A stretch of DNA of 64,000 bases from Ailurus styani (Eukaryota; Chordata; Mammalia; Carnivora; Ailuridae). Below, in pieces: positions 21,336 to 32,445 of this stretch. The translations under genes and the position numbers were made by a program. The stretch covers positions 260,447-324,446 of the forward strand of contig LNAC01000336.1 in assembly GCA_002007465.1 (NCBI GenBank), read 5' to 3'. A model generated the notes under the pieces. It ran no database searches. It was not told the DNA's origin and saw nothing but the letters and a program-made list of their open reading frames with translations. Every line of letters starts with the position of its first letter. Position 1 is the stretch's first letter.

Positions 21336-21532
21336 GGGGGGGCGCCTGGGTGGCTCAGTCAGTTAAGCGTCTGCCTTTGGCTCAGGTCAATATCCCAGGG
21401 TTCTGGGATCAAGCCCTGCATGGGGCTCCTGCCCAGTGGGAAGCCTGCTTCTCCCTTTTCCACTCTCCCTGCTTGTGTTCCCTCTCTCACTGTGTCTCTC
21501 TCTCTCTCTGTCAAATAAAATAAATAATCTCT
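21336..21532 (+). repeat. Carnivore SINE, sense, head-to-head with its neighbour
   Basis: Head 'ggcgcctgggtggctcagtc' plus 'agttaagcgtctgcctttgg' is the intermediate subfamily. It ends 'caaataaaataaataatct'. Only about 29 bases separate its 5' end from the 5' end of the antisense SINE at 21114-21306. Confidence 0.95.
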
Positions 21533-21570
21533 TTTTTTCAGTTAAAAGAGGAATAATTTTTAAAAATTTT

Positions 21571-22401
21571 TTCAGTGATCCAAGATTCATTGTTTATTCA
21601 CCACACCCAGTGCTCCATGCAGTACGTGCCCTCCTTAATACCCACCACCAGGCTCACCCATCCCCCCACCCCCAACCCCTCCATAACCCTCAGTTTGTTC
21701 CTCAGAGTCCACAGTCTCTCATGGTTCGTTTCCCCTCCAATCTACCCCAATTCACTTTTCCTTTCCTTCTCCTAAAGTCCTCCATTTTATTCCTTATGTT
21801 CCACAAGCAAGTGAAACCATATAATCATTGACTTTCATTCAGCATAATCTCCTCCAGACCCATCCATGTTGATACAAAAGTTGGGTAGTCATCCTTTCTG
21901 CTGGCTGAGTAATACTCCACTGTATATATGGACCACATCTTCTTTATCCATTCATCTGTTGAAGGGCATCTCGGCTCTTTCCGCAGGTTGGCTCTTGTGG
22001 ACATTGCTGCTATGAACACTGGGGTACACATGGCCCTTCTTTTCACTACATCCGTATCTTTGGGGTAAATACCCAGTAGTGCAATTGCAGGGTCATAGGG
22101 TAGTTCTATTTTTAATTTTTTGAGGAATCTCCACACTGTTTTCCAAAGTGGCTGCACCAATTTGCATTCCCACCAACAGTGAAAGAGGGTTCCCCTTTCT
22201 CCACATCCTCTCCAACACTTGTTGTTTCCTGTCCTGTTGATTTTGGCCATTCTAACTGGTGTAAGGTGGTATCTCAATGTGGTTTTGATTTGAGTTTTCC
22301 TGATGGCTAGTGATGATGAACATTTTTTCATGTGTCTGTTGGCCATTTGTATGTCTTCTTTGGAGAACTGTCTGTTCATGTCTTCTGCTTATTTTTTGAC
22401 A
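21571..22401 (-). mobile_element. Young carnivore L1 3' end with intact ORF2 C-terminus, antisense
   Basis: A 5'-truncated L1 of about 830 bases. Left is the 3' UTR ('acacccagtgctccatgcag', 'cctcagtttgttcctcagag'). An uninterrupted minus-strand frame at 21825-22379 covers the last 184 codons of ORF2. It includes the Cys-rich C-terminal segment ('CWRGCG' then 'HCWWEC') and '[12 protein letters not shown]'. The endonuclease and reverse-transcriptase catalytic parts are absent, so it cannot move on its own. The open frame suggests a recent insertion. It belongs to the same subfamily as the copy at 48772-49376. Confidence 0.95.
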
Positions 22402-22560
22402 TAAAAATCTTTTTTAAAAAAGTATTTTTTTGCATTAAAGTCAACATGTGATGCCTATACTTAAAACAATCAGAACAAAAAAGTGAAGAGAATGCTAACA
22501 TTTTCTTGATGTAAATACCTTGAAATTGAACTTACAGTAACTCTTATTTAAAAAAAAAAA
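22402..22560. other. Unassigned AT-rich spacer
   Basis: Ends in an A11 run directly abutting the G10 run that begins the next SINE. Confidence 0.5.
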
Positions 22561-22762
22561 GGGGGGGGGGCGCTTGAGTGGCTCAGTGGGTTAAAGCCTC
22601 TACCTTCGGCTCAGGTCATGATCTCAGGATCCTGGGATCAAGTCCCACATCAGGATCCCTGCTCTGCGGGGAGACTGCTTCCTCCTCTCTCTTTGGCTGC
22701 CTCTCTGCCTACTTGTAATCTCTCTCTCTGTCAAATAAATAAACAACATCTTTTAAAAAAAA
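22561..22762 (+). repeat. Carnivore SINE, sense
   Basis: Begins with a G10 run, then 'cgcttgagtggctcagtggg' and 'ttaaagcctctaccttcggc', and ends 'caaataaataaacaacatct'. The head has one clear difference from the usual 'cgcctgggtgg'. No clean target duplication is visible. Confidence 0.95.
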
Positions 22763-22959
22763 GTGTTTGAAGCAATTGCATAGGTAACTATGGCCACATG
22801 GCAAGGTCTCATTTTCCTACATTTAAAAATTCTGATTTAGTAGATTGTTTCCATTCCTGTTTTGCTTGGGCTCTAACTACTACATTTTAAAGTCAATTCT
22901 ATTTTCTCACCCTGTGCCTTCTAAGAGTTTCTAATTATCTCTTTCCCCAACCATGGCAG

Positions 22960-23165
22960 TTGCTTCCAAGCTCATTTGCTCGCTCACTGAGTGCTGAACA
23001 TCACTGTCATCTTCTAAGGCATTGTTCTGATCATATCATTGCACTGTTCAAAGCCCCTGGAAATTTTATTTTGGTAAAAGATTAGTATGAAAGCCACATT
23101 AAAATTAGTTCAAGCCTTTCACAATCTCACTTTATCAATCCAGAGTCTTTGTTTTTTGGGGGTGG

Positions 23166-23204
<39 letters not shown>

Positions 23205-23450
23205 ACTCTTTATCCTCCCTTCTCCATGAAACTCCTTTCCTGGTGTTCCATATGTTCAATGCTCCAAGCACAAGGAATGAGGTACGATCCCTGAACACAT
23301 CAGGTACCATTCCTTCTATCTGTAAGACTCTTCTTCTCTTTCTTCAAATGTAGAAATCACTTACATCCATAAAGACCCAGATCCTATGCGACCTTTCTTT
23401 TTCTTTTCTTTTCTTTTTTTTTTTTGGCATCCCTTTCTTTGAAAGTCATT
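22960..23450 (+). repeat. L2 LINE 3' region, sense (probable)
   Basis: 'gttctgatcatatcattgca' with 'ctgttcaaagcccctggaa', then 'agcctttcacaatctcactt' and 'ctccatgaaactcctttcct' follow the L2 3' order. A (TG)n tract is embedded in it. Confidence 0.62.
23169..23201. repeat. (TG)n microsatellite
   Basis: About 16 uninterrupted TG units inside the L2-like sequence. Confidence 0.97.
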
Positions 23451-23664
23451 TCCCTGGCTTAAGCTTGCAATACATATTTTCTTTTTTCTTTCGGGAATAA
23501 AACTTATGATAATCTGATATAAAGTTTATGTGGTATATATTTGTGAAATGAAGTGGCTTTCTTAAAAAAAATCTCAGATTCTTCAACGTTGACAAAGGCA
23601 TCCTTGTATCCCTCTAAGGAACCGATATACCTGTGTTAAAGGAGTATCCACACTTTTACTATTC

Positions 23665-23900
23665 TAAGATTTGGGGACTGGGGCTTAATACCTGACTTCA
23701 GTACTTACTAGCTCGGTGATACTGGGCAAGTACTCTATGGTCTTTTTGCCTCTGTGTTCTCATCTGAAAAATGAAGTAGTAATAGTATTTAGCACATCTG
23801 GTTGCTATATAGATTGAATGTGTTAAAACATATGATTCATTTAAAATAGGACCTGGCACTAATAAAGACTCAAAAATTAATAGCTGTTCTTGTTATAATG
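23665..23900 (+). repeat. MIR SINE, sense
   Basis: 'ttactagctcggtgatactg', 'ggcaagtactctatggtc', 'tgttctcatctgaaaaatga' and 'aaaataggacctggcactaa' preserve MIR order, with a 3' end near 'aattaatagctgttcttgt'. Confidence 0.78.
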
Positions 23901-24214
23901 AAAACAGAGTCAGCTGAACATATGGTCACAGCTTTTCTTCTGATTGGAAACTTTACCTTGTTGTTTTCAAATGAGTTATTTCCTTTTTAAAAAGTATTTT
24001 CATTAATGAGCTGAATTTTGAAGTCTTTTATCTTGTTAAATGTAGTATACGTATTACTCTAAAATCTACATCCGAAAATTCCCATTTCCAGGAATAGCCC
24101 TATGGTTCTTACTCTATTTTCTATTGGTTTGTTATAGCTTATACAAGCAGTGTCTTTTATGTGCCTGCCGTTTGTTTGTTTGTTTTAGACATTTCCATTT
24201 AAAGTAGCATTTGA
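23901..24214. other. Unassigned AT-rich DNA
   Basis: No recognised element. A short 'gtttgtttgtttgtttt' run lies near 24170-24186. Confidence 0.5.
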
Positions 24215-24465
24215 AAGAAAAATACCTAGGAATAAATTTAAACAAGGAGATGAAAGACTTGTAAATTGAACACTATAACAACTTGATGAAACCAATTAAA
24301 GACCTAAATAAATGGAAAGACGTCCAGTATTTATGGACTGAAAGACTTAATATTGTTAAGATGACAATACTCTCAAGATGACCCATATATTCAATGCCAT
24401 CCCTACCAAACTTCCAATAGCCCTTTTTGCAGAAATGAAAATGCTGATCCTCAAATTCATATGTA
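24215..24465 (+). mobile_element. Old L1 ORF2 fragment, sense
   Basis: 'aatacctaggaataaattta', 'aaagacttgtaaattgaaca' and 'ccatccctaccaaacttcca' follow the L1 ORF2 order downstream of the reverse-transcriptase core. The frame is degraded. Confidence 0.82.
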
Positions 24466-24474
24466 GCTGCCAGG

Positions 24475-25165
24475 TGGAGCCTTGTGATGATTTATTTTAC
24501 ATGTCACCTTGACTGGGCCAATGGATGACTAGATAGCTGCTAAAACATTATTTCTGGGTGTGTCTCTGAGAGCATTTTTTTTAGAAAAGATTTTATCTAT
24601 TTATGTGAGAGAGAATGAGAGAGAGAGAGAGAGAGAGCATGAGAGGGGAGAAGGTCAAAGGGAGAAGCAGACACCCAGCTGAGCAGGGAGCCCGATGTGG
24701 GACTCTATCCTGGGACTCCAGGAACATGACCTGAGCTGAAGGCAGTCGCTCAACCAACTGAGCCACCCAGGTGCCCTCTGAGAGCATTTTTTCAAGAGAT
24801 TTAGAATTTGAATCTGTAGACTGAGTGAAGGAAATCTGTCCTCATCAATGTGGGTGGGCCTCATCTGATCCCTAGAGGACCTAAATAGAACAAAAAAAGG
24901 TAAGGAAGGGTGAATTCTTGCTTTCTCACTTCTTGAGCTCCTGGTTCTCAGGCCTTTGGCTCTACTCTGGGAGTTACACTGTCAGCTCTGCTGGTTCTCA
25001 GGCTTTCAGACTTGGACAGAATTATACCAGTAGTTCTTAGTTTGTAGCAGCAGGTTGGGGGGACTTCTCAAGTGAGCCAATTCCTCTAATAAGCCTCTTC
25101 TATCCATCTATCTATATCTATCTACTATTAGTTTTGTTTCTCTGTAGAACCCTAATTCAGTCTTC
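24475..25165 (+). repeat. Ancient LTR-like repeat, sense, split by a SINE (family uncertain)
   Basis: 'catgtcaccttgactgggcc', 'ttctgggtgtgtctctgaga', 'gtgggtgggcctcatctgat' and the end 'gttttgtttctctgtagaac' match a common mammalian repeat with LTR-like layout. I cannot name it surely. It sits between two L1 ORF2 fragments and is itself cut by a SINE. Confidence 0.55.
24581..24775 (-). repeat. Carnivore SINE, antisense
   Basis: Right head 'gagccacccaggtgccc' and left tail 'aaaagattttatctatttat'. The perfect 17 bp target duplication ctctgagagcatttttt lies at 24564-24580 and 24776-24792. Confidence 0.97.
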
Positions 25166-25184
25166 AAAACAACATTGTGGAGGA

Positions 25185-25645
25185 TAGACACCTACCCTAA
25201 TTCAAAAATGGGTAAAAGGTTGGAAAGACATTTTTCCAAAGAAGATATACAGTGACCAAGCATATTAAAAGATACTCCATATTCTTAGTCAATAGAGGAA
25301 TATAAATCAAAACCACAACAAAATATCGTTTCACATCCCCTAGGGTGCTCCGATAAAATAGTAGAATATAAAAATTTTTGGCAACCAAAAAGTTGGAAAA
25401 TAACAAATGTTGGCAATGATGAGGAAAAACTGGATCCTTTATACCTTGCTGGTAGGAACATAAAATGTTTCAGCCACTGTGAAAAACAGTTTGGCGATTC
25501 ATCAAAAAGTTAAACATAGAGTTACCATGTGACCTAGCGATTGCTCTTCTAGCTGTGTATCCCAAATAATGGAAAACTGGTGCTTAGATAATATATACAT
25601 ATGTTTATAGTCTCACTCTTCATAATAGCCAAAATAAATGCTTAA
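25185..25645 (+). mobile_element. Old L1 ORF2 3' part, sense
   Basis: 'ttcaaaaatgggtaaaaggt', 'aacatttttccaaagaag'-like sequence, 'ggaatataaatcaaaaccac' and 'cagccactgtgaaaaacagt' are the C-terminal half of L1 ORF2 in order. Frameshifted and stop-ridden. Confidence 0.82.
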
Positions 25646-27009
25646 TTTATTTTGTGAAACTTAGTTTTTTACCTTCCTTTAAACTATACCGTATCCATCC
25701 TCATTTTTTGTTTAAATCCACATGAACTCTGTTCCATTCCTGAAAACAAAATCACTTTTCCCCTTTAAGCTTTTGTCTGTCTTTAATGTCCTTACTTCAT
25801 TCTTTATCTTGGAAGCTTCTGTTGATTCTTTAAGACGCTGGTCATTCTAAGTAGAATTTAGACCTCTGTAATCCTGCTCCTGTTAGTGCACTGTACGTAT
25901 CTCTGTGATAGCATTTGTAATTTTGTTGTATACAAATGTATTTACACCTTTATTTTACCTTCTGCAACATGAAGCTGAAGGTGAGTGGGCAAGACAGCAA
26001 GTGGTATCAAGAACCTTATTTTAATCATCTTTACTTTTCTGTTAGCTAACAGTTCCTGACAAACATTTAAAAACTGCTAAATCAAAGTGAGAGAAGAAAC
26101 ATGTAACTGTTTAACTTTGATTTAATCCATATTTGCCATTTCTTTAGTTTTTCAGTGGTAAAAATGAGGCTGATAGGAAGAGTGAGTGATGAGAATTTTT
26201 TCCCAAGGTGATAAGGTGAAAATTGGGTATGTGAGAAAGCCTTTTGGAGAAGGGAATGTACAAAGATAAAGTGTATCGTCATCATCATCAGTTCGTCCGA
26301 CAAATAACTTATTTTTTACTCTGTCTCGGGCAGAGCACATGGAGCATATTGCAACCTGGAGAATGTACTCACTTTTTTCTAAACATTTGTGCCTATTCTT
26401 TACTCAGACAAAACAGCCTTTTTGGAGGACTTTCAGAGATGCTTCAATCTCTCCATTAACAAACAGATCTTCTTCTAAAATGTGGTCTTTGAAGGCTAAA
26501 GACCTCAAGGCCAAGTAGACCATGGAGAGATGGCTGGTTTGTAGCCAGATGACCAAGCCCATACATCCCTGCATTTGGATGGATAATTTCCCAAGGGACC
26601 TTAGACAGATTGGACCCAGCACTAGCACAAAGTTGGCTTGGAGGAATAAGCTCCTGGAAACTTCAATTAGTGTTTGGGGTATGAACATTAAACAATACTG
26701 AGGCTGGAAACAATACATCACACGGCAGGTCCCAGGAAATAAGCAGAAGGCTGGTAGCAGGCCAGGGAAAGGGGCCAAAATACTTGTCAAGGACAATTCT
26801 TCATGGAGAAATGACAGCAGGTTTGAGGACAGCAGGTATGACCTGAGAAGTAATGATATTAATTACATTTTGAAAACGAGGAGAGGACAGAATGTGGTTT
26901 TTATTTGCCTATCTAATAACAGACTTTACTTTTTCTGGACAAGCTTTCTTGATAGTCTGAAAGAAATGCATGTAATGAAAAATTAATTTTTAAAGCAATG
27001 CTAACATAT
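25646..27009. other. Unassigned DNA, includes a 130-codon minus frame
   Basis: No repeat assigned. The minus frame at 26404-26796 has a Leu/Phe/Ser/Cys-rich composition, no splice support and no recognised domain, so I leave it as non-coding. 25790-25950 may hold decayed L2. Confidence 0.5.
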
Positions 27010-27255
27010 ATGAAGCATTACTACACATCAGCATTTTTACAAGTTTTTTTTAAAAATATTTATTGACTTATTTAGTCTTCATGGCTAACCTTTGGAATAG
27101 GTAGAGTTATTATCTCCATTTTTACAAATGGAGACTGGAGAGGATGGGGAAGCTGCTCCGGGTCACACAACACTGATGAAAATGAACTAGAAATCAAACT
27201 GAGGCAACTGGTGCCATAGTCCACTCTCCTGAGCATGACACTGAACTGCCTCCCT
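27010..27255 (-). repeat. MIR SINE, antisense
   Basis: 'agttattatctccattttta' with 'caaatggagactggagagg', then 'ggtcacacaacactgatgaa' and 'aaatcaaactgaggcaac' are the reverse-complement MIR order. Confidence 0.75.
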
Positions 27256-27289
27256 ATTCTGTCTTAATAATTAAGAGCAGGTGAGATTC

Positions 27290-28690
27290 ACCCAAGGATA
27301 GACAGAAAACCAAACCAGTGGAATGTAAAACAGAGCTTAGACTCTGGCATGTACAGAATCTTGCTATATGACAAAGGTGGAAAACACATCAGTCAGGGAA
27401 AAGGATGGCCCATTTAACAAATGGTGCTGAGGCAGTTGATTTTCAATTAGGGAAAATATAAATTTGGGTGCTTACCTTTCACAGTATACAATAATCCAAT
27501 CCAAGAAGATTGAAGAGTAAGTGTAAAATGTAAAACTTCAAAACTAGAAAAAGATATTTATTGCCTTTTGGGGATGAGGACAAATTTTTTTGAAAGCAGA
27601 AACTACATAGAATTTTAAAAAATAAATTTAACATTTCAGTTTATCAGGTTACATATTTTGAAGTGAAATACAAGCTATCCATTTGAAGAAAATATTTGCC
27701 ACATATAAAATCAACAAAAGATTGCATCTAGAGGGCACCTGGGAGGCTCAGTGGGTTAAAGCCTCTGCCTTCGGCTTAGGTCATGATCTCAGGGTCCTGG
27801 GATCAAGACCCGCATCGGGCTCTCTGCTCAGCAGGGAGCCTGCTTCCTCCTCTCTCTCTGCCTGCCTCTCTGCCTACTTGTGATCTCTCTCTGTGTGTCA
27901 AATAAATAAAAAAAATAAAAATAAATTTAAAAAAGATTGCATCAAGACTATGTAAAAAATAACTCTTATAAACTAAGTAAATAAATAATAATTCCAAGAT
28001 ATGAAAGGACATTTCATAGAAAAAGAAAAATTAATGGCCAATAAATATGAAACAATTTTCAAGCTAACTATAAATCAGAAATTAAGACTAATACCATAAA
28101 ATCTTTCATTTCACATTAATCATTTTAGCAAAAGTTAAAATTTCTGACAATGTCAAGATTTGGCAAGGATGTGAGACTGTAGGGAAGCTTACATACTGCT
28201 TGTGGGAATAGAAAGGTATATTTGTAACCACTCTACAAAGCTCTGTGTTGCTACTTGGTAAACTTGAAGATCTCGAAGTCCTACAACGCAGAAACTCTAC
28301 CCTCAGATATATACTATGAAGAAAGTCATAGACGTGTACCGGGGGGCGTGTAAGAATGATTTTATATAAAACTACTATATAATACTATGTAGTATTTGTA
28401 TATAAGACATTGCAAATAACAATTATGAAATTCATAACCAGTGATAGAGTGACAGAATGGACAATCTATCAGTGGGAAGGAATGAACCATAGCTATACAC
28501 ATGAACATGTATAAACTATACAGACTTCATGATGTTGAGTAAATGTTGAGTGAGAAGAAAAAGCAAGTCACACAAGAATCTAACTACTATGATTCCAATC
28601 ATTTAAAGTTTAAAGACAAGAAAAACTATAAAAATGTGATTTTTGGATTATAATAATCTATTATAAAACTATAAAACAGAGCATAAGATT
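27290..28690 (+). mobile_element. Old L1M-type ORF2 3' part, sense, split by a SINE
   Basis: 'ccagtggaatgtaaaacaga', 'ggcccatttaacaaatggtg', 'aaaactagaaaaagatattt' and 'gaagaaaatatttgccacat' come before the SINE. 'gacatttcatagaaaaagaa', 'tggcaaggatgtgagactgt' and 'cctcagatatatactatgaa' come after it. This is the ORF2 C-terminal order running into the 3' part. No frame survives. It was interrupted by the SINE at 27729. Confidence 0.8.
27729..27930 (+). repeat. Carnivore SINE, sense, inside L1M
   Basis: 'ggttaaagcctctgccttc' subfamily with an irregular 'aaaaaaaataaaaataaat' tail. The target duplication aaaagattgcatc is perfect at 27716-27728 and 27931-27943. Confidence 0.97.
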
Positions 28691-29079
28691 CCTACACACA
28701 AAGGTCCGGAGCGTGCCTTCTTTTTTTGTGGGGGATGGGAAGGAGAGCAGATTCAAACATGAAGGGGGACTACAAGATTAGGGGCTTCAAGATTTCCATG
28801 ATGATGGGTATACATATTTATTACAAGTTAATTACTTTAATATTCACTATACATACTTATATTTAGGCACATGTATTGAATGCATGCAATATAAACCCTT
28901 CACCATGTTCTTACCCTCCGGTGTGGGAGATGGACACAGGGACAGATGTGCAGATATTGTCAGAGTGTCCCATTGTTCGGAGCTGTGAAACTCCTGTCCC
29001 CAGATTTCTGAGAAAATTTCTTCTCAGCTCCGTGGAGGGGGAATTGCTGATGGGCAATATTGGAAACAGTGAGACCTAG
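28691..29079. other. Unassigned DNA
   Basis: No recognised element. The 67-codon plus frame at 28876-29079 is unsupported. Confidence 0.5.
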
Positions 29080-29640
29080 ACACACAGTGTAGTGATAATC
29101 TAGGCAAGAGATGACAGTGGCCTGAACCAGTATGGTAGAAGTGGAGTTGGAAAGAAGTGGACACATTGGGATATGTATTGGAGGTAGTCAGTAGAATTTG
29201 CTGGATGATCATGACATTGGGAAGAAGAGGAAAAGAGGACTTAAGCACTGTGGTTAGATTTTAGCAGTTGGATGCATAGCAGTGCCATCTAGTAAGACAA
29301 GAAAGCCTAGGGGACCAGCAGGTAAGAGCAGAGGTTGGATGTGGGAATCAAGATTCCCATTTTAGGGCGCCTGGGTGGTTCAGTGGGTTAAAGCCTCTGC
29401 CTTCAGCTCAGGTCATGATCTCAGGGTCCTGGGATCGAGGCCCACATCGGGCTCCCTGCTCGGCGGGGAGCCTGCTTCCTCCTCTCTCTGCCTGCCTCTC
29501 TGCCTACTTGTGATCTCTCTCTCGCTGTCAAATAAATAAATAAAATCTTTAAAAAAATAATTCCCATTTTACCACATTAATTTTGAAAAGCAAATTAGAT
29601 ATTCCATTAGATATGTCATAAGGGTGGGTAAATACATGAA
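29080..29640 (+). repeat. Ancient interspersed repeat (family unresolved), split by a SINE
   Basis: 'gataatctaggcaagagatg' with 'acagtggcctgaaccagtat', then 'ggagttggaaagaagtggac' and 'gtcagtagaatttgctggat' share their order with 35955-36390. The two segments are copies of one old mammalian family that I recognise by text but cannot name reliably. The SINE at 29365-29559 interrupts it. Confidence 0.55.
29365..29559 (+). repeat. Carnivore SINE, sense
   Basis: Standard 'cctctgccttcagctc' copy. The target duplication attcccatttta is perfect at 29353-29364 and 29560-29571. Confidence 0.97.
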
Positions 29641-30486
29641 TCTGGGTGTCCAGTGACACCTAAGGATTGAATATAAAGTTGAAGAGAACAGTTACTTGGG
29701 TGTATTTAAAATCTTGATTTTAAGTTCCCATTTTCCCATTAGCTAATTTTCAGGGATGTTTTTAGAATTCAATAAGGTAAAATGTGAAAAGTGTTTCAGA
29801 AATTACATAGTATAATGTAAGGATAGTGTTACTAGTAGGGAAAGAAAAATGGACTAGGAATTAGAAAGTAGGCATTTTAGGTCTGGCTCTTCCACTGGCT
29901 AATGCTAACCACTTAAGTCTTATATCGTATTGATTTGAGTTTCTTTAGCTTTAAAATGATGGAATTAGAATCAATAACTTCACTGTTCCCTTTTCGGTCT
30001 AATGATTGAAAATAAAAACATTTCTTTGTTTTGATGCTAGTTATTTCTCCTCACTGGAAAGAGTAGTATTATAATTATTTAGCTGCAAGTTAATTAAACA
30101 TATAAACGTTATAATCATTTTATCTGAAAAAACATTAAATGCCTAAATGGAGCATTACAAGAACATCTTAACCTTGAACTAGAAAAGTACTTGAGAACCA
30201 GAGTGACATTTAGCATGTTAGCTTGGTGTTCTTAAAGTCTACTAGAATATCTTTTGTCAGTTGTTGTTCACTATATTGTGAAGACAAGGCCAGGGAGAGA
30301 AGTTCATGGCTACTGGGAGACTTGTCTCAGATTTACCTCATTCCTCCTCAAATCTAGACCATTGCTAAACTTAACATTCATTGCTTCCTTGACTCATGGA
30401 GTGTAGCGTCTCATTGTTAAATTTATATTCTATCTCTCTGTCCTTCCCCTCCCTGCTCTCCCCTCTCTCCTGTCCATTAACCTCTC
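29641..30486. other. Unassigned AT-rich DNA
   Basis: No recognised element. A possible old MIR trace lies around 29880-29990 ('ggtctggctcttccactggc'). Confidence 0.5.
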
Positions 30487-30501
30487 AAATTCTTTGGCTT
30501 G

Positions 30502-30703
30502 GGGCGCCTAGGTGGTTCAGTGGGTTAAAGCCTCTGCCTTCGGCTCAGGTCATGATTTCAGGGTCCTGGGATCGAGCCCCGCATCGGGCTCTCTGCTCTG
30601 CAGGGAGCCTGCTTCCTCCTCTCTCTGCCTGCCTCTCTGCCTACTTGTGATCTCTCTCTGTGTGTCAAATAAATAAATAAAATCTTTTAAAAAAAATAAA
30701 AAA
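30502..30703 (+). repeat. Carnivore SINE, sense
   Basis: Head 'ggcgcctaggtggttcagtg'. The 15 bp duplication aaattctttggcttg is perfect at 30487-30501 and 30704-30718. Confidence 0.97.
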
Positions 30704-30828
30704 AAATTCTTTGGCTTGACTCTGTCCTTTGTCTCATAGAATCTTTGCTTATCCACAGTACTATTTCTGGGTCATACAGCATAGGGTTCTCACTTCTACA
30801 CTACTTTTTCTGATATCATGATTCTTTT

Positions 30829-31018
30829 TTTTTTAAGATTTTATTTATTTATTTGACAGCGTGAGCACACACAAACTGGGGGAGCGGCAGGCAGAGGGAA
30901 AGGGAGAAGCAGGCTCCCCACTGAGCAGAAAGCCTGACATGGGACTTGATCCCAGGACCCTGAGATCATGACCTGAGGCAAAGGCAAACACTTGACTGAG
31001 CCACCCATGTTCCCCTGG
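30829..31018 (-). repeat. Carnivore SINE, antisense, older
   Basis: Left T-run and 'aagattttatttatttattt'; right head 'gagccacccatgttccc'. A few head bases are missing near 30985-31000. The duplication tcatgattctttt is perfect at 30816-30828 and 31021-31033. Confidence 0.96.
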
Positions 31019-31033
31019 TGTCATGATTCTTTT

Positions 31034-31749
31034 GTGCAAATACTTTTTCTGAGTATAGGTGAATTTATCTGAATGTCCCTGAGCTACCATTGTGTGACGT
31101 TCTCTTTCTCTCTTTTCCCCATCCCCAGCCAGTTACCTTATGTCTCAAGGCTCCTTCGACAGCCATTGTGCCTAGGCTGCCTTCTCACATAGTGCATGTC
31201 TAATATTGGGCTGCTCTGCTGACACGTGGAGAATATGGGCACAATTAAATTATTGTTGTTTTTACTCCTTTATTTCTAAGAAAGCCAGTCCTATTCTTAA
31301 CATAATCCATATAATAACATGATTGCCATCATCATCTTGGTAGAAGTAATAGCATCAAAGGGTTTAATTAGAGCTATTAAGTTTGCTGTGGTAATGACAT
31401 GATAAGTGAGTAAAAATCACAAATACCAAGCCATTATTATCACATCTTCTTCAATGTCAAATGAGCCTTTGTGAAACCAACCCTGCTATGTCCTCCATTG
31501 ATTAGCATCACCTCTAAAGATGGTAATTTATTTGGAATTGATCAGCCATTAATTTAACATTTTTAAATGTCAAGATTTAAAGCTGAATATTAAAACAGGA
31601 GACCAAAAGCTATATTCATTTATATTGGCCTCTTAGATAAGACTTAGAGATCACAGAAACTCTCATATTCCACATTAGTTGACCAAAAGAAGCTCAACAG
31701 GTCCTTTTGTTTTTCTACTAGAGAAAAGAGAATTGGCATTTTAAAATGA
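31034..31749. other. Unassigned DNA
   Basis: No recognised element or gene. Confidence 0.5.
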
Positions 31750-32050
31750 TAGTTGACCCTTGAACAACATGGGTTTCTACTCCATGGGTCCACTTATATG
31801 TGGACTTTCTTAGTATAAATGTAGTACAGTACTATAAATGTATTTTATGTTTTTCTTAACATTTTCTGGCTTTGCTATAAGAATATAATATGTGATACAT
31901 ATACAAAATATGTGTTAATTAAATGTTGATGTTACTTGTAAGGCCTCTGGTCAGCAGGTGTTAAATTTTGGGGGAGTCAAAAGTTGTCCACAGTCAAAAG
32001 ACTGTGTGGGGAGTTGGTGCCCTTAACCCTCATGTTGAAGGGTCATCAGT
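31750..32050 (+). mobile_element. Tigger-type DNA transposon MITE, complete length
   Basis: Terminal inverted repeats are visible. The left end 'agttgacccttgaacaacat' pairs with the right end 'atgttgaagggtcatcagt' read in reverse complement. The interior has 'gtccacttatatgtggactt', 'caaaatatgtgttaatt' and 'ttttgggggagtcaaaagtt'. This matches a non-autonomous TcMar-Tigger relative. No transposase is encoded. Confidence 0.8.
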
Positions 32051-32054
32051 ATTT

Positions 32055-32235
32055 GTATTGTTTTAGATACTTTACATGTAATTTTCACTACAACTCTGTT
32101 ATTTATGTTACATAGATGTGGAGACCAAATTCCAGACAGCTTAAATAGCTCCACAGAGAAACTAAATAAAAGAACCAAGGTATGGGTATATTCATCTGAC
32201 CTCAAAGCCTGTTCTCTTTCTATATTCTACTGCCC
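32055..32235 (-). repeat. MIR SINE, antisense
   Basis: 'agatactttacatgtaattt' with 'tcactacaactctgttattt', then 'acagcttaaatagctccaca' and 'ctcaaagcctgttctctttc' follow reverse-complement MIR order. Confidence 0.75.
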
Positions 32236-32239
32236 TCCA

Positions 32240-32445
32240 AGGAGGAGCATTTCCTAACACTTTACTAGTTATATTAACTTGGGAACCTTTAACTTCCTTA
32301 GGGTGTTGTTTTCCTCATCTATAAATTAGATAAAAGAATAGTAACCATCACATGGGATCATCATGAAGATTAAATATAAAGCCTTTAGTACAATTTCTTG
32401 GTATATAGAGGCTTCAGTCTATGTTAAATGATAATGATGAATAAA
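32240..32445 (+). repeat. MIR SINE, sense
   Basis: 'acttccttagggtgttgttt' with 'tcctcatctataaattagat', then 'gatcatcatgaagattaaat' and 'ggtatatagaggcttcagtc' preserve MIR order. Adjacent to an antisense MIR. Confidence 0.72.

Noticed and set aside
21436..21831. 131-codon plus frame
   Set aside because: It spans a SINE body and the antisense L1 3' UTR. The real (dead) frame here is the minus-strand ORF2 tail.
21825..22379. Functional retroelement protein
   Set aside because: Only the ORF2 C-terminal 184 codons are present. The endonuclease and reverse-transcriptase domains are missing because of 5' truncation.
26404..26796. 130-codon minus frame, possible protein
   Set aside because: Leu/Phe/Ser/Cys-rich, no recognised motif, no splice sites or polyadenylation signal, and no sign of a retrocopy tail.
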